A DNA stretch of 64,000 nucleotides from Nonomuraea cypriaca (lineage in GTDB: Bacteria; Actinomycetota; Actinomycetes; Streptosporangiales; Streptosporangiaceae). Made by a program: the position numbers and the translations under genes. The notes below the pieces were generated by a model. That model was not told the origin of the DNA. It ran no database searches and saw nothing but the letters and a program-made list of their open reading frames with translations. Numbering within the stretch: position 1 is the stretch's first letter; each line of letters opens with the position of its first letter. The DNA lies in contig NZ_JADOGI010000036.1 in NCBI RefSeq assembly GCF_015645445.1, positions 1 through 64,000 on the forward strand. Reading direction: 5' to 3'. Below, piece by piece: positions 32,296 through 43,023 of the stretch.

Positions 32296-32600
32296 ACCAC
32301 GTTTCGTAACGCAGCCGGCGACGCGCGGCGCGGGCCGAGACCAGGCCGACTCCAATGAGCAGCAGCAGGGCCGCCGTCGCTTTCAGTACGTCGGGGAAGG
32401 TCAGCACCATGGTCGCCGTCTCGTTCACGACGCCGCTCCGGTCGGCGAGGGCGTACCCCCAGATGATGGTCACCACGTGCGCCGTGATGAGCCCGATGAC
32501 GTACCGGCCGCCCATGGCGTGCCAGCGGGCCAGCCGATCGCTGCCCACCCCGCGTTCCAGCGCCGGGATCCTGGCCATGAGCCCGAGCAGCACCGCCAGG
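32296..32600 (-). pseudogene. Ferric-reductase-like transmembrane domain relic
   Basis: The reverse strand reads VLLGLMARIPALERGVGSDR, LARWHAMGGRYVIGLITAHV, VTIIWGYALADR and LLLIGVGLVSARAARRRLRY-ETW. This is the middle of a NAD/FAD-linked ferric-reductase-like membrane protein with a heme-type His. Both ends are missing, including the flavin and NAD domains. Confidence 0.6.
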
Positions 32601-32604
32601 CCTC

Positions 32605-32949
32605 ACGCATGCGGCGGTGGTGTCGCGCGAGGGGACCACGCCGGTCACGCTCAGCCGCCAGGACGAGCTGACGCTGGCCGCGCTGCCGGTCGGCGGCCCG
32701 CCGCAGACCGTGGACCTGTCCGCCCTGGACGACTACCGGGTCGACGCCGTCCGGGGCCGGGACGGCGATGTCCTGATCACGGGGCTGTCGCTGCACGGGG
32801 TGGAGGAGACCCTGAACCGGCTGCAGTTGTTCGAGCTGGTGATGTTCGGGCATACCGGCCGACCTTCAGGGGGAGATCTTCGAGCGATTCTCGCGCGCGG
32901 ACCCGGGCCGGTCCCGCACCAGTGGAGGCGTCATCGGGAGTGCCGTTGG
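32605..32949 (+). pseudogene. Histidine-kinase relic with large internal deletion
   Basis: 32605-32850 reads HAAVVSREGTTPVTLSRQDE, then DDYRVDAVRGRDGDVLITGL and GVEETLNRLQLFELVM, the sensor part of a TcrY-like kinase. After a frame change, 32867-32926 reads GEIFERFSRADPGRSRTSGG, its C-terminal ATPase tail. HAMP, phosphoacceptor His and most of the ATPase domain are gone. Confidence 0.6.
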
Positions 32950-33050
32950 ACATGACCAGACCGGCTCCAGGCACCTCGACCGGCTTCTTCACTATCGCGG
33001 AGCTCCAGCTCGGCGGCCCGTGAGCCCCGCGCCCGAGGTCGTGGCGCTGC

Positions 33051-34823
<1,773 letters not shown>

Positions 34824-34833
34824 GACAGATCTC

Positions 34834-35718
34834 CTAGCGGTTCGTACGGCCCGATAGTTGCTCGACGATCAGCAGCAGGGCGGAATGGTCGAGGTTCCCG
34901 TGTCCTTGGGCGCGTGCCGCGCCCATCAGCTGGGCGGCGGCGGCACCGAGGGGGATAGCGACGCCCGCCTCCCGGGCGGCGGCGGTGACGATGCCCATGT
35001 CCTTGTGGTGCAGGTCGATCCGGAATCCGGGCTGGAAGGTACGGGCCCGCATCCCGGCGGCCTTGCGGTCGAGGATCCGGTTGCCGGCCAGGCCGCCCGC
35101 GAGGACCTTGACCGCGGCCTCGGTGTCCACACCATGGGCTTCGAGGAACACGATGGCCTCGGCGACGAGCTCGATGGTGCCCGCGACGATGAGCTGGTTG
35201 GCGGCCTTGACGGTCTGCCCCGAACCGGCGGGTCCCACGTGCACGACGGTTGACCCGACTGCCTCCAGGACCGGGCGGGCGGCCTCGAACTCGGCGGCGC
35301 CGCCACCGACCATGATGGACAGGCTGGCCTCGATCGCTCCGCTCTCACCACCGGAGACCGGGGCGTCCACGGCGCGCAGACCTTGGGCGGCAGCGGCTTC
35401 GGCGAGCCGCACGCTGACGTCGGGGCGGATCGTGCTGGCATCGATCCAGAGGCTGCCGGTCGGCGCGTGTGCCAGGATCCCGTCCGCGCCGAGCACGACG
35501 TCCTCGACGTCGGGTGAGTCCGGCAGCATGGTGATGACAACATCCGCCTCCCGAACGGCATCGGCGATGCCGGTGGCCCCTCGGCCGCCCTGCTCCACCA
35601 ATTGGTCGACCTTGGCCTTGCTCCGGTTGAATCCGGTGACGTCGAAACCGGCCTTGACCAGGTTGGCGGCCATCGGGCCGCCCATGATGCCAAGCCCGAT
35701 GACGGTGACGGCGGTCAT
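34834..35718 (-). CDS. glxR: Tartronate-semialdehyde reductase
   Basis: 294 aa beta-hydroxyacid dehydrogenase. N-terminal [20 protein letters not shown], where Asn-Arg-Ser follows beta-2 (NADP-type), substrate motif [20 protein letters not shown] and catalytic Lys in [14 protein letters not shown]. It reduces tartronate semialdehyde from Gcl to D-glycerate. It sits between hyi and gcl with 12- and 10-bp gaps. A glycerate kinase was not seen in the window. Confidence 0.92.
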   Translation of the reverse strand: MTAVTVIGLGIMGGPMAANLVKAGFDVTGFNRSKAKVDQLVEQGGRGATGIADAVREADVVITMLPDSPDVEDVVLGADGILAHAPTGSLWIDASTIRPDVSVRLAEAAAAQGLRAVDAPVSGGESGAIEASLSIMVGGGAAEFEAARPVLEAVGSTVVHVGPAGSGQTVKAANQLIVAGTIELVAEAIVFLEAHGVDTEAAVKVLAGGLAGNRILDRKAAGMRARTFQPGFRIDLHHKDMGIVTAAAREAGVAIPLGAAAAQLMGAARAQGHGNLDHSALLLIVEQLSGRTNR

Positions 35719-35730
35719 ATGAGTTCTCCT

Positions 35731-36537
35731 TCAGCGCGTGGAGGTTGTCACAGAGCGACGGTCGCGGGGCAGCCAGGCGAACGGATCCCCGCCGATAGCG
35801 CGGTACTCGAGACCGGTCCAGCCGCGGTAACCGGTTCGCTCGAGGGCGGCCAGCCAACGGTCGAGCGGCAGGTCGCCGGTGCCCGGTTCACCGCGTCCGG
35901 GGGCGTCGGCGATCTGAACGTGACCGATGCGGTCGGCGTACGCGCTGATCGCCGCGTCGACGTCGTCTCCGTTGACCGACAGGTGGTAGAGGTCCGCCAG
36001 CAGGCGGATGTTGGTGCCGCCGCTGTCTCCGGCCACCCGCTCGATCACCGCGACGGCGTCGGCGGCCGTCTTGAGCGGGTAACGGCCGGCGCCACTGACC
36101 GGTTCGAGGAGGACAGTGCCTGTCACCGTCGAGGCGGCCAGCGCGAGGTGCTCGGCGGCGAGGTCGTCCTGTTGCCCGGCGGTGGCGCCGTCCACGCGGT
36201 TGCCGTAGAGGGCGTTGAAGGACCGGCATCCGAGCCGCCGGCCGATGTCGGCGACCACCGCGATGTTGTCCCGCAGCTCCGCGGACCGTCCGGGCCACGA
36301 CATCAGTCCGCGGTCGCCCGCGGGCATGTCCCCCGCGGCGAAGTTGAGCCCGATCAGTCGCACGCCCGCGTCGTCGATGGCTCGTACGAACGCGTCGACC
36401 TCCCCGTCGGCGGGCACGGAGGTGCTGAACGGCCACCAGAACTCGACGGCGTCGAACCCGGCGGCTCGGGCCGCGGCCGGACGCTCCAGCAGCGGCAGGT
36501 CGGTCAGCAGGATCGAACAGTTCACCGCGTATCGCAC
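35731..36537 (-). CDS. hyi: Hydroxypyruvate isomerase
   Basis: 268 aa from GTG 36537 (AAAAGGAG upstream). It opens RYAVNCSILLTDLPLLERPA, then FDAVEFWWPF. TIM-barrel metal ligands are expected in VLLEPVS (Glu), LLADLYHLS (Asp), IGHVQIADAPGRGEPGTG (His/Asp) and GLEYRA (Glu), as in Hyi. It interconverts hydroxypyruvate, made by the aminotransferase of this operon, and tartronate semialdehyde for GlxR. Confidence 0.9.
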   Translation of the reverse strand: MRYAVNCSILLTDLPLLERPAAARAAGFDAVEFWWPFSTSVPADGEVDAFVRAIDDAGVRLIGLNFAAGDMPAGDRGLMSWPGRSAELRDNIAVVADIGRRLGCRSFNALYGNRVDGATAGQQDDLAAEHLALAASTVTGTVLLEPVSGAGRYPLKTAADAVAVIERVAGDSGGTNIRLLADLYHLSVNGDDVDAAISAYADRIGHVQIADAPGRGEPGTGDLPLDRWLAALERTGYRGWTGLEYRAIGGDPFAWLPRDRRSVTTSTR

Positions 36538-36554
36538 GGCGACTCCTTTTGTTG

Positions 36555-37265
36555 TCACACGATGGAATTCGTCAGGGTGCCGACGCCTTCGATGTCGACG
36601 TCCACCACGTCCCCGGGGGCCAGCGGCCCGACACCGGCGGGGCTGCCGGTCAGCAGGACGTCGCCCGGCTGCAGGGTGATCCAGCGGGTCACGTAGGCCA
36701 GCAGCTCGCCGACCCCGAAGATCATGTCCTTGGTGGGGCTGTCCTGGACGAGCCGGCCGTTGACCGTCGTACGGATGTGCAGCGCGGCGGGATCGTCCAC
36801 GTCGGTCTCGATCCAGGGCCCGAGCGGGCAGAAGGTGTCCGCGCTCTTGGCGCGCACCCACTGCCCGTCCGCTCGCCAGTCGTCGGCGGTGATGTCGTTG
36901 GCGCACGTGTAGCCGAGGATGTAGTCGCGGTAGGACCGCTCGGGCACCTCGTGCGCTGTGCTGCCGATCACGACGGCCAGTTCGCCCTCGTACTCCAGGC
37001 GTCGCAGATCCGGTGGGAAGCGGACCGCGGATCCGGGTCCGGTGACGGCGTTGACCGCTTTGAGGAACAGTTTCGGCCTCCCGGTCCCGTCCGGCTCCCC
37101 ATAGTTCTTCCCCGCGCAGACGACCACCCGGGGATCACATGGCGCGAGCAGCGTCACCTCCCGCAGCGCGGCCACGATCGGTCCCCCGCTCCGCTCGTGT
37201 ACGGCGTCACCGATCAGGACACCGGACCTGACGTGCCCGGCGTGGTCGTATCGCACGATTCTCAT
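36555..37265 (-). CDS. Fumarylacetoacetate-hydrolase-family protein
   Basis: 236 aa. FAH fold with LEYEGELAVVIG and ITADDWRADGQWVRAKSADT carrying the acidic metal ligands, then TKDMIFGVGELLAYVTRWIT and LLTGSPAGVGPLAPGDVVDV. The family covers beta-diketone hydrolases and oxaloacetate or acylpyruvate decarboxylases. Its ATG overlaps the stop of the GlcD-GlcF gene by four bases, so it belongs to the glyoxylate operon. Its exact substrate, perhaps an oxaloacetate-like side product, is not shown by the sequence. Confidence 0.8.
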   Translation of the reverse strand: MRIVRYDHAGHVRSGVLIGDAVHERSGGPIVAALREVTLLAPCDPRVVVCAGKNYGEPDGTGRPKLFLKAVNAVTGPGSAVRFPPDLRRLEYEGELAVVIGSTAHEVPERSYRDYILGYTCANDITADDWRADGQWVRAKSADTFCPLGPWIETDVDDPAALHIRTTVNGRLVQDSPTKDMIFGVGELLAYVTRWITLQPGDVLLTGSPAGVGPLAPGDVVDVDIEGVGTLTNSIV

Positions 37266-40210
37266 CGGCGCCTGCTTCCCTCTGCGCCGGCGAGAGCCTC
37301 ACGCACTAGTTCGATCGGGTGCCACGCGTCGCGTTGGGCGCCGTGGAAGATCTGCTGGCGGCAGGACACCCCGGTGGCTGCGACGACAGTGGTCTCGGGT
37401 TCGGCGGCGAGCGCCGGGAACAGGCGGTCCTCACCGACGGTCATCGAGACGTCATAGTGCTCGGACTCGAAGCCGAAGGAACCGGCCATCCCGCAGCAAC
37501 CGGCGTCCAGTTCGACGACCTCCACGCCGGGGATACGGCGCAGCAGAGCCATTGTGGCGGCAGTGCCGACCTCCGCCTTCTGGTGGCAGTGGCCGTGGAA
37601 GAGGATCCGCCTGCCCGCCAGCCAGGAGTCCTCCCGCAAGCGCAACCGGCCCGCGTCGACGGCCTCGGTCAGCAACTCCTCCACCTGCCGGACCCGGTCC
37701 GCGACCTGGCGCACCCGGGGGTCGCCCGGCATCATCGCGACGTGCTCGTCGCGCAACGTGTACAGGCACGACGGTTCGCAGCCCACGATGGGGGTGTCGG
37801 TCTCGGCGAGTGCGGCGATGAGCTTGCCCGCCTTGGCTTTGGCGTCGTCGACCAGCCCTTTGGACAGGCTCGACCTGCCACAGCAGCCCCCGCCGGCCAA
37901 AGATACGCCCCACCCGGCCCGCTCGAGCAGTTCGATGGCGGCCCGGCCGATGTGGGGTTCGGTGTAGGTGGTGAAGGAGTCGGCCAGGAATGTCACAGTG
38001 CCCTGCGCGGCAGGCGCCTGGGGGTCGCGATGCTTGCGGAACCAGCGCACGAGGTTGATGCGGTGGTAGACGGGGAGGGGGCGTGCCGAGGTGATGCCGA
38101 TCGTGCGGTCCAGCAGCGAGCGCAGGACCCCGACTCGTGCGGGCAGGTTCGACAGTGGCGCGGTGGCCGAGCCGAGGCGGTTCAGTGCCCGGATCGACCC
38201 GAAGATCCGTGAACGGAGCGGCACTCCGTGGATGTCGTGGTGATGGGAGAGGGTTTCGGCCTTGAGCGTGGCCATGTCCACGCTCATCGGGCACTCGCTC
38301 TTGCAGGCCTTGCACATCAGGCAGAGGTCGAGGATCTCGTGCAGCCGCTCGTCCCCGAGCGCCGCCCGGGGGTCCGGTTCGGACAGTGCCTTGACCAACG
38401 CGTTCGCCCGGCCGCGCGTGGAGTGCTCTTCCTGGCGCGTGGCGATGTAGGACGGGCACATCGCTCCCGTTGTGCTCTTACGGCACAGCCCGATGTTCAT
38501 GCACCGGTCGGCCGCGCCCCGCATCCCGCCGACCACCTCGAACTGAAGCCGGGTGTCGAACGGCTTCGCGGGTGGCAACGCGGCATCTCTGAGGTGATCC
38601 GTCATCGGCGGGGCGTCGACGATTTTGCCGGGGTTCATCAGGTTGGCCGGATCGAACACCCGCTTTACCGCGCGCATCGCCTCATACAGTTCGTCGCCGA
38701 AGATCTCCCGGTTGAACTCGCTGCGCGCCAGGCCGTCCCCGTGCTCGCTGGAGTTGACCCCGCCGTACTCGGCGACCAGGTTTTTGATCTCCTCGGCCAC
38801 GGCGCGCATCTTGCGCACTTCATCCGGCTGCGCCAGATCGACGAACGGGCGGATGTGCAGGCAGCCGACCGAGCAGTGACCGTAGAAGCCCGCCGTCAGC
38901 TCGTGCTTGTCGAGCACTTCCCGGAAGCGGCGGGTGTACGCCACGAGATGCACCGGGTCGACCGCAGTGTCCTCGATGAAGGCCAGCGGACGACGCGTGC
39001 CGACGCTCGCGGCCATGAGCAGTCCCAGACTGGACTTGCGCACCTTCAGCAAGGCGGTCTGCTGGGACGGGGTCACCGCCCGCAGCGTGTGATATCCGTG
39101 CGAGTTGCGCTTCCACGTCTCGGTGACCTGGTCGAGCTTGGCGATCAGCTCGTCCTCGTCGTCGCCGCTGAACGACACGAACAGCAGCGCGTCCGGGTCA
39201 CCTTGCAGGATGCTGCCGAGCTCGGCGTACTCGATCTTCTGGCGAGACAGGTCCAGGATGGTGCGGTCCATCAGTTCGACCTGCGCCGGGTCGCAGGACA
39301 ACGCGTCCTGGGTGGCGGCGATCGCCTCGGCCGTCGAGGTGAAGTGGCCGACCGCGTAAACCGTCCGACGCGGCTTGGGCACCAGGTCCACCAGGGCCTG
39401 GGTCGCGACGACCAGGGTGCCTTCCGAACCGACGACGAACTTCGCCAGGTCGAATTCCGGGCCCGCGGCCAGCCGATCGAGCCGGTATCCGCATGCCCGG
39501 CGCCAGAACGGCGGGAAGCCTGTCGCGATGGCTGAGGCGTTGGCCCGCACCAGCTCCGGCAACTCGCGATACAGGCGGCCTTCCAGCGTGGGCAGCTCGG
39601 CACGACGCGCACGTTCGGCTTCGTCGACGGGGTCGAGCCGGGCGCGTGAGCCGTCGGCGAGTACGACGTCCAAGGCCCGGACGTGATCGATGGTCATCCC
39701 GTAGGTGAGCGAGCCGCTGCCCGCGGAGTTGTTGCCGATCATCCCGCCGATGGTGGCGCGGTTGCTGGTCGAGGTGTCCGGTCCGAACATCAGCCCGTGC
39801 GCGGCCGCGGCCTGGTTGAGCTGATCCTGCACCACGCCCACCTCGACGAGCGCGGTACGGGCCTCGGGGTCGAGGTCGAGGATGCGGTTCATGTGCCGGG
39901 AGAAGTCCAGGACCAGGCCGGGGCCGATCGTCTGACCCGCGAGGCTGGTGCCCGCCCCGCGCGGGACGACCGGAACTCCGGCCTCCCCCGCGGCCCGCAC
40001 CGCCGCCGCCACGTCGTCGGCGTGCCTGGGGAACACCACACCGACCGGCATGATCGAGTACATGCTCGCGTCGCGGGAGAACAGGTGCCGCGTGTAGTCG
40101 TCGAACGCGACCTCGCCATCGAGGTCGCGGCTCAGCACGTGCGCGAGCCCGACACCGTCGATTTGTGCTGTCATCGCTGGATCTTTCGGGCTCATCGTCG
40201 TGTCCTTCAC
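37262..40210 (-). CDS. FAD-linked oxidase with 4Fe-4S domain (GlcD-GlcF fusion, glycolate/D-lactate dehydrogenase type)
   Basis: 982 aa. The N-terminal half is a PCMH FAD-binding domain (VVPRGAGTSLAGQTIGPGLV, GGMIGNNSAGSGSLTYGMT) plus the oxidase C-domain (GFYGHCSVGCLHIRP). The second half carries Fe-S cysteines (GLCRKSTTGAMCPSYIATRQ, then LCLMCKACKSECPMSVDMA) and two CCG-type motifs (GGGCCGRSS, DAGCCGMAG), as in GlcF. Such one-chain proteins oxidise glycolate or D-lactate to the quinone pool. Feeding glyoxylate to Gcl fits the operon. GTG 40210 overlaps the aminotransferase stop (GTGA); ATGs at 40195 and 40174 are possible. Confidence 0.87.
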   Translation of the reverse strand: MKDTTMSPKDPAMTAQIDGVGLAHVLSRDLDGEVAFDDYTRHLFSRDASMYSIMPVGVVFPRHADDVAAAVRAAGEAGVPVVPRGAGTSLAGQTIGPGLVLDFSRHMNRILDLDPEARTALVEVGVVQDQLNQAAAAHGLMFGPDTSTSNRATIGGMIGNNSAGSGSLTYGMTIDHVRALDVVLADGSRARLDPVDEAERARRAELPTLEGRLYRELPELVRANASAIATGFPPFWRRACGYRLDRLAAGPEFDLAKFVVGSEGTLVVATQALVDLVPKPRRTVYAVGHFTSTAEAIAATQDALSCDPAQVELMDRTILDLSRQKIEYAELGSILQGDPDALLFVSFSGDDEDELIAKLDQVTETWKRNSHGYHTLRAVTPSQQTALLKVRKSSLGLLMAASVGTRRPLAFIEDTAVDPVHLVAYTRRFREVLDKHELTAGFYGHCSVGCLHIRPFVDLAQPDEVRKMRAVAEEIKNLVAEYGGVNSSEHGDGLARSEFNREIFGDELYEAMRAVKRVFDPANLMNPGKIVDAPPMTDHLRDAALPPAKPFDTRLQFEVVGGMRGAADRCMNIGLCRKSTTGAMCPSYIATRQEEHSTRGRANALVKALSEPDPRAALGDERLHEILDLCLMCKACKSECPMSVDMATLKAETLSHHHDIHGVPLRSRIFGSIRALNRLGSATAPLSNLPARVGVLRSLLDRTIGITSARPLPVYHRINLVRWFRKHRDPQAPAAQGTVTFLADSFTTYTEPHIGRAAIELLERAGWGVSLAGGGCCGRSSLSKGLVDDAKAKAGKLIAALAETDTPIVGCEPSCLYTLRDEHVAMMPGDPRVRQVADRVRQVEELLTEAVDAGRLRLREDSWLAGRRILFHGHCHQKAEVGTAATMALLRRIPGVEVVELDAGCCGMAGSFGFESEHYDVSMTVGEDRLFPALAAEPETTVVAATGVSCRQQIFHGAQRDAWHPIELVREALAGAEGSRRR

Positions 40211-41373
40211 AGCGACTGCAGGCGATCGAGCGCCGCGTTGAGGCCGGTGGGGTCGATCCGCACTCCGGCGAGCGTCAGGCCCATCTGCACCCCGGCGAGC
40301 GTCCCGGCCAGCATCAGGTCGTTGAAGCTCCCCAGATGCCCGATGCGGAAGACGCGTCCGGAGAGCTTGCCGAGACCCGCCCCCAGAGACATGTCGAAAC
40401 GGTCGAGGATGATCGCCCTGATCTTGTCGGCGTCATGCCCCTCCGGCACCATGATCGCGGTCAAGGAGCTCGAGTACTCGCGTTCGTCAGCGCAGAGCAC
40501 CTCCAGTCCCCAGCCGTTGACGGCGGCACGCGTGGCTTCCCCGTGCCGGATGTGGCGCGCGAACACGGCGTCGAGCCCTTCGGCGTTGAGCAGGCGCAAC
40601 GCCTCACGCAGGCCGTAGAGCAGGTTCGTAGCCGGGGTGTACGGGAAGAAGCCGCGTTCATTGGCCGCCAGGATGGGCTGCCAGTTCCAGAACGATTTGG
40701 GCAGCCGCGCGGAGCGTGATGCGTTCAACGCCTTCTCACTGATGGCGTTGAAGCTGAGCCCCGGCGGGAGCATCAGGCCCTTCTGCGAGCCCGCAACCGT
40801 CACGTCGACACCCCACTCGTCGTGCCGGTAGTCGATGGATCCCAGCGACGAGATGGTGTCGACCAGGAGTAGCGCGGGGTGAGCGGCCGCATCGATGGCG
40901 GCCCGTACCTCCGCGACGCGGCTGGTGACGCCGGTCGAGGTCTCGTTGTGCACAACGCACACGGCCTTGATGGTGTGCCCGGTGTCCTGCTCGAGCCGCT
41001 CGGCGACCACCTCGGGGCTCACGCCGTGGCGCCAGTCGCCGGGCACGAAGTCGACCTCGAGCCCGAGAGCGGTGGCCATCTCCTGCCACAGGCTGGCGAA
41101 GTGACCCGTCTCGAAGCACAACACCCGGTCCCCAGGGCTCAGGGTGTTGACCAACGCCGCCTCCCACGCTCCCGTGCCGGAAGCCGGGTAGATGACAACC
41201 GGCCCCTGAGTGCCGAAGACGGGCTTGACCCCGTCCAGCACCGCACGGCCCAGCTCGGCGAACTCCGGACCCCGGTGGTCGATGGTCTGTGCCGACATCG
41301 CCCGGAGAACCGAGTCGGGCACGTTCGTCGGGCCCGGAATCTGGAGGAAGTGACGGCCGCCGGCATAGCTCAT
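40207..41373 (-). CDS. Serine-glyoxylate (alanine-glyoxylate) aminotransferase
   Basis: 388 aa class-V aminotransferase. IPGPTNVPDSVLRAM opening, PASGTGAWEAALVN, VVHNETSTGVTSRVAEVRAA, VDTISSLGS, PLP-lysine in VTVAGSQKGLMLPPGLSF, and the C-terminal Arg region GRVFRIGHLGSFND. It transfers amino groups between serine or alanine and glyoxylate, giving glycine and hydroxypyruvate. It is the first gene of the operon, reading away from the IclR regulator. Confidence 0.9.
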   Translation of the reverse strand: MSYAGGRHFLQIPGPTNVPDSVLRAMSAQTIDHRGPEFAELGRAVLDGVKPVFGTQGPVVIYPASGTGAWEAALVNTLSPGDRVLCFETGHFASLWQEMATALGLEVDFVPGDWRHGVSPEVVAERLEQDTGHTIKAVCVVHNETSTGVTSRVAEVRAAIDAAAHPALLLVDTISSLGSIDYRHDEWGVDVTVAGSQKGLMLPPGLSFNAISEKALNASRSARLPKSFWNWQPILAANERGFFPYTPATNLLYGLREALRLLNAEGLDAVFARHIRHGEATRAAVNGWGLEVLCADEREYSSSLTAIMVPEGHDADKIRAIILDRFDMSLGAGLGKLSGRVFRIGHLGSFNDLMLAGTLAGVQMGLTLAGVRIDPTGLNAALDRLQSL

Positions 41374-41416
41374 GAGAGTCCCTTCGGTTCTCGGCCACTC
41401 TTGGCCGACACCCCAT

Positions 41417-41433
41417 TTTCCGCAATACGGAAA
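41417..41433. promoter_or_regulatory. IclR-type operator 1
   Basis: TTTCCGCAATACGGAAA, symmetric TTTCCG/CGGAAA arms, 44 bp before the aminotransferase ATG (41373, minus). It shares the TTTCC-N7-GGAAA pattern with the site at 41492. It probably lies over the operon promoter. Confidence 0.6.
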
Positions 41434-41491
41434 GTAAATACCGCTATACGAACCCTAGCTGTCGATTGCCGCGAACGTCAAAGAGGAAATA

Positions 41492-41512
41492 ATTTTCCAT
41501 ATCATGGAAAAT
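41492..41512. promoter_or_regulatory. IclR-type operator 2
   Basis: ATTTTCCAT-ATC-ATGGAAAAT, perfect 9-bp arms, with the same TTTCC-N7-GGAAA core. Its centre is 77 bp from that of operator 1. It resembles the A/T-rich palindromes of AllR/KdgR-type regulators. The rest of 41374-41777 shows no gene. Confidence 0.6.
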
Positions 41513-41777
41513 CACTCTCGATTGCCGCAGCCCAGGAGGGAAACCCGCATGCCCGGTTCAACGCCTCACGATCGTCGTGACCGACTCTCCGGGGTCGGCG
41601 AAACCGTGTGTTCGCGCCGCTCACGCGCTGGAGCCTCACTGCGATATTGATCGCATCGGGCGGCCGTCATCGCCTGGGCCGGCCGTCAGGTGCTCTCTGC
41701 ATCCGGGGCTCCGCTGCCATCCGGCATACGTTACGCTTCGGTGCAATATGAACAGCGGCGACCGGAGGACGCAGGGC

Positions 41778-42533
41778 ATGTCGCGTGATCCGGGTTCTCC
41801 CAACCGTGTACAGGCGTTGCATCGCGCGTTCGGCCTGCTGGAGCTGATGGCCGACGGCGGTGGCGAGATGCCCCTGAGTCAGCTCGCCGCCCGCTCGGGC
41901 CTGCCCCTGCCCACCATTTACCGCATCATCCGAACGCTCGTCGACTCGGGTTACGTTCGCCAGTTGCCTTCCCGAAGCTACGCCCTGGGACCACGCCTGA
42001 TCGGGCTGGGGGAAAGCGCCTCACGCAAGCTGGGCACATGGGCCCGCCCGGTGCTGGCCGATCTCGTGGAGACGGTGGGTGAGACGGCCAACATGGCGAT
42101 GCTCGACGGCGATATGGCCGTCTACGTCGCGCAGGTGCCTTCCCGGCACTCGATGCGCATGTTCACCGAAGTGGGACGCCGCGTCTTTCTGCACGACACG
42201 GGCGTCGGCAAAGCGCTGCTGGCGCAGCTCCCGCCCGAGACGGCACGCGAGATCGTGCTCCGCGCCGGAATGCCCGCCGCGACCACACGGTCCATCACCG
42301 ACCCGGACGTCCTCGAGAAGGAACTCGACCGTACCCGGAGCCGGGGTTATGCCATCGACGACGCCGAACAGGAGACCGGTGTCCGTTGCCTCGCCGTCCC
42401 GGTCGTAGGCGCGCCGACACTGACCGCGATCTCCGTTTCGGGCCCTGAAGGCCGGATCACCTCCGCATCGATCCCCGGAGTCGTGACCCATCTCCAGGCG
42501 GCCGCAGTACGGCTGATCCAAGAATTCGCCTGA
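41778..42533 (+). CDS. IclR-family regulator of the glyoxylate operon
   Basis: 251 aa from ATG 41778, chosen for GGAGG at 41764-41768; an ATG at 41748 lacks a ribosome-binding site. Winged helix: PLSQLAARSGLPLPTIYRII. The IclR effector domain shows LVETVGETANMAMLDGDMAV, FLHDTGVGKALLAQLPPE, GYAIDDAEQETGVRCLAVPV and VSGPEGRIT. E. coli AllR, which senses glyoxylate, is of the same family. Divergent placement and two palindromes make it the likely repressor of the six-gene operon. Confidence 0.88.
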   Translation: MSRDPGSPNRVQALHRAFGLLELMADGGGEMPLSQLAARSGLPLPTIYRIIRTLVDSGYVRQLPSRSYALGPRLIGLGESASRKLGTWARPVLADLVETVGETANMAMLDGDMAVYVAQVPSRHSMRMFTEVGRRVFLHDTGVGKALLAQLPPETAREIVLRAGMPAATTRSITDPDVLEKELDRTRSRGYAIDDAEQETGVRCLAVPVVGAPTLTAISVSGPEGRITSASIPGVVTHLQAAAVRLIQEFA

Positions 42534-43023
42534 ACGCGGTCCAGACAGAATCATCCGGCCACGCCCTGCCGGACGCCGGCACCCGACGCAGGGTGGATCA
42601 CGCCCGGACGAGTGGATCTCGTGTGATGGCCTAGCAAATCTCCCGACCGTGCTCGGCGGAAATTGGACCAGGGTGGTCGCCGATCGGCACCGCCATGGGC
42701 GCGCAACACCGGCCGGGACGATTGGTCAGGCCAGGGACCTGCGAAAAGTGGCGACCGGGGCGTCATCGTCGGCGTACCTCTCGACGTCGGCTGCTGGCGC
42801 GATGCGCGAAACGGATCTCGCAAGAAAGGTTGCGGCATCAACAGTCGGGGCGACGTTCGCGATCACGCAGTGGGCTTGACCGCTGGATGTGAGCTAGCAC
42901 ATACTCACCAAATCGGAATCCTGATTTCACATTCCGGAAACAACTCCCTGGCGCCGGGGACAGCGGGGCAGGCCCCGCACATAACGATCCACAGATCCTT
43001 CCCCCCCGATCCGGGAGGCTTCC
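42534..43023. other. Intergenic region before permease gene
   Basis: 490 bp with no convincing gene on either strand. Near 42930 TTTCA-N6-GGAAA resembles the IclR sites imperfectly, so the permease could be a weak member of the same regulon. GGGAGG just upstream of TTG 43024 is its ribosome-binding site. Confidence 0.4.

Noticed and set aside
42551..42841. Small minus-strand open frame in the gap before the permease
   Set aside because: No ribosome-binding site, low-complexity residues and no family resemblance.
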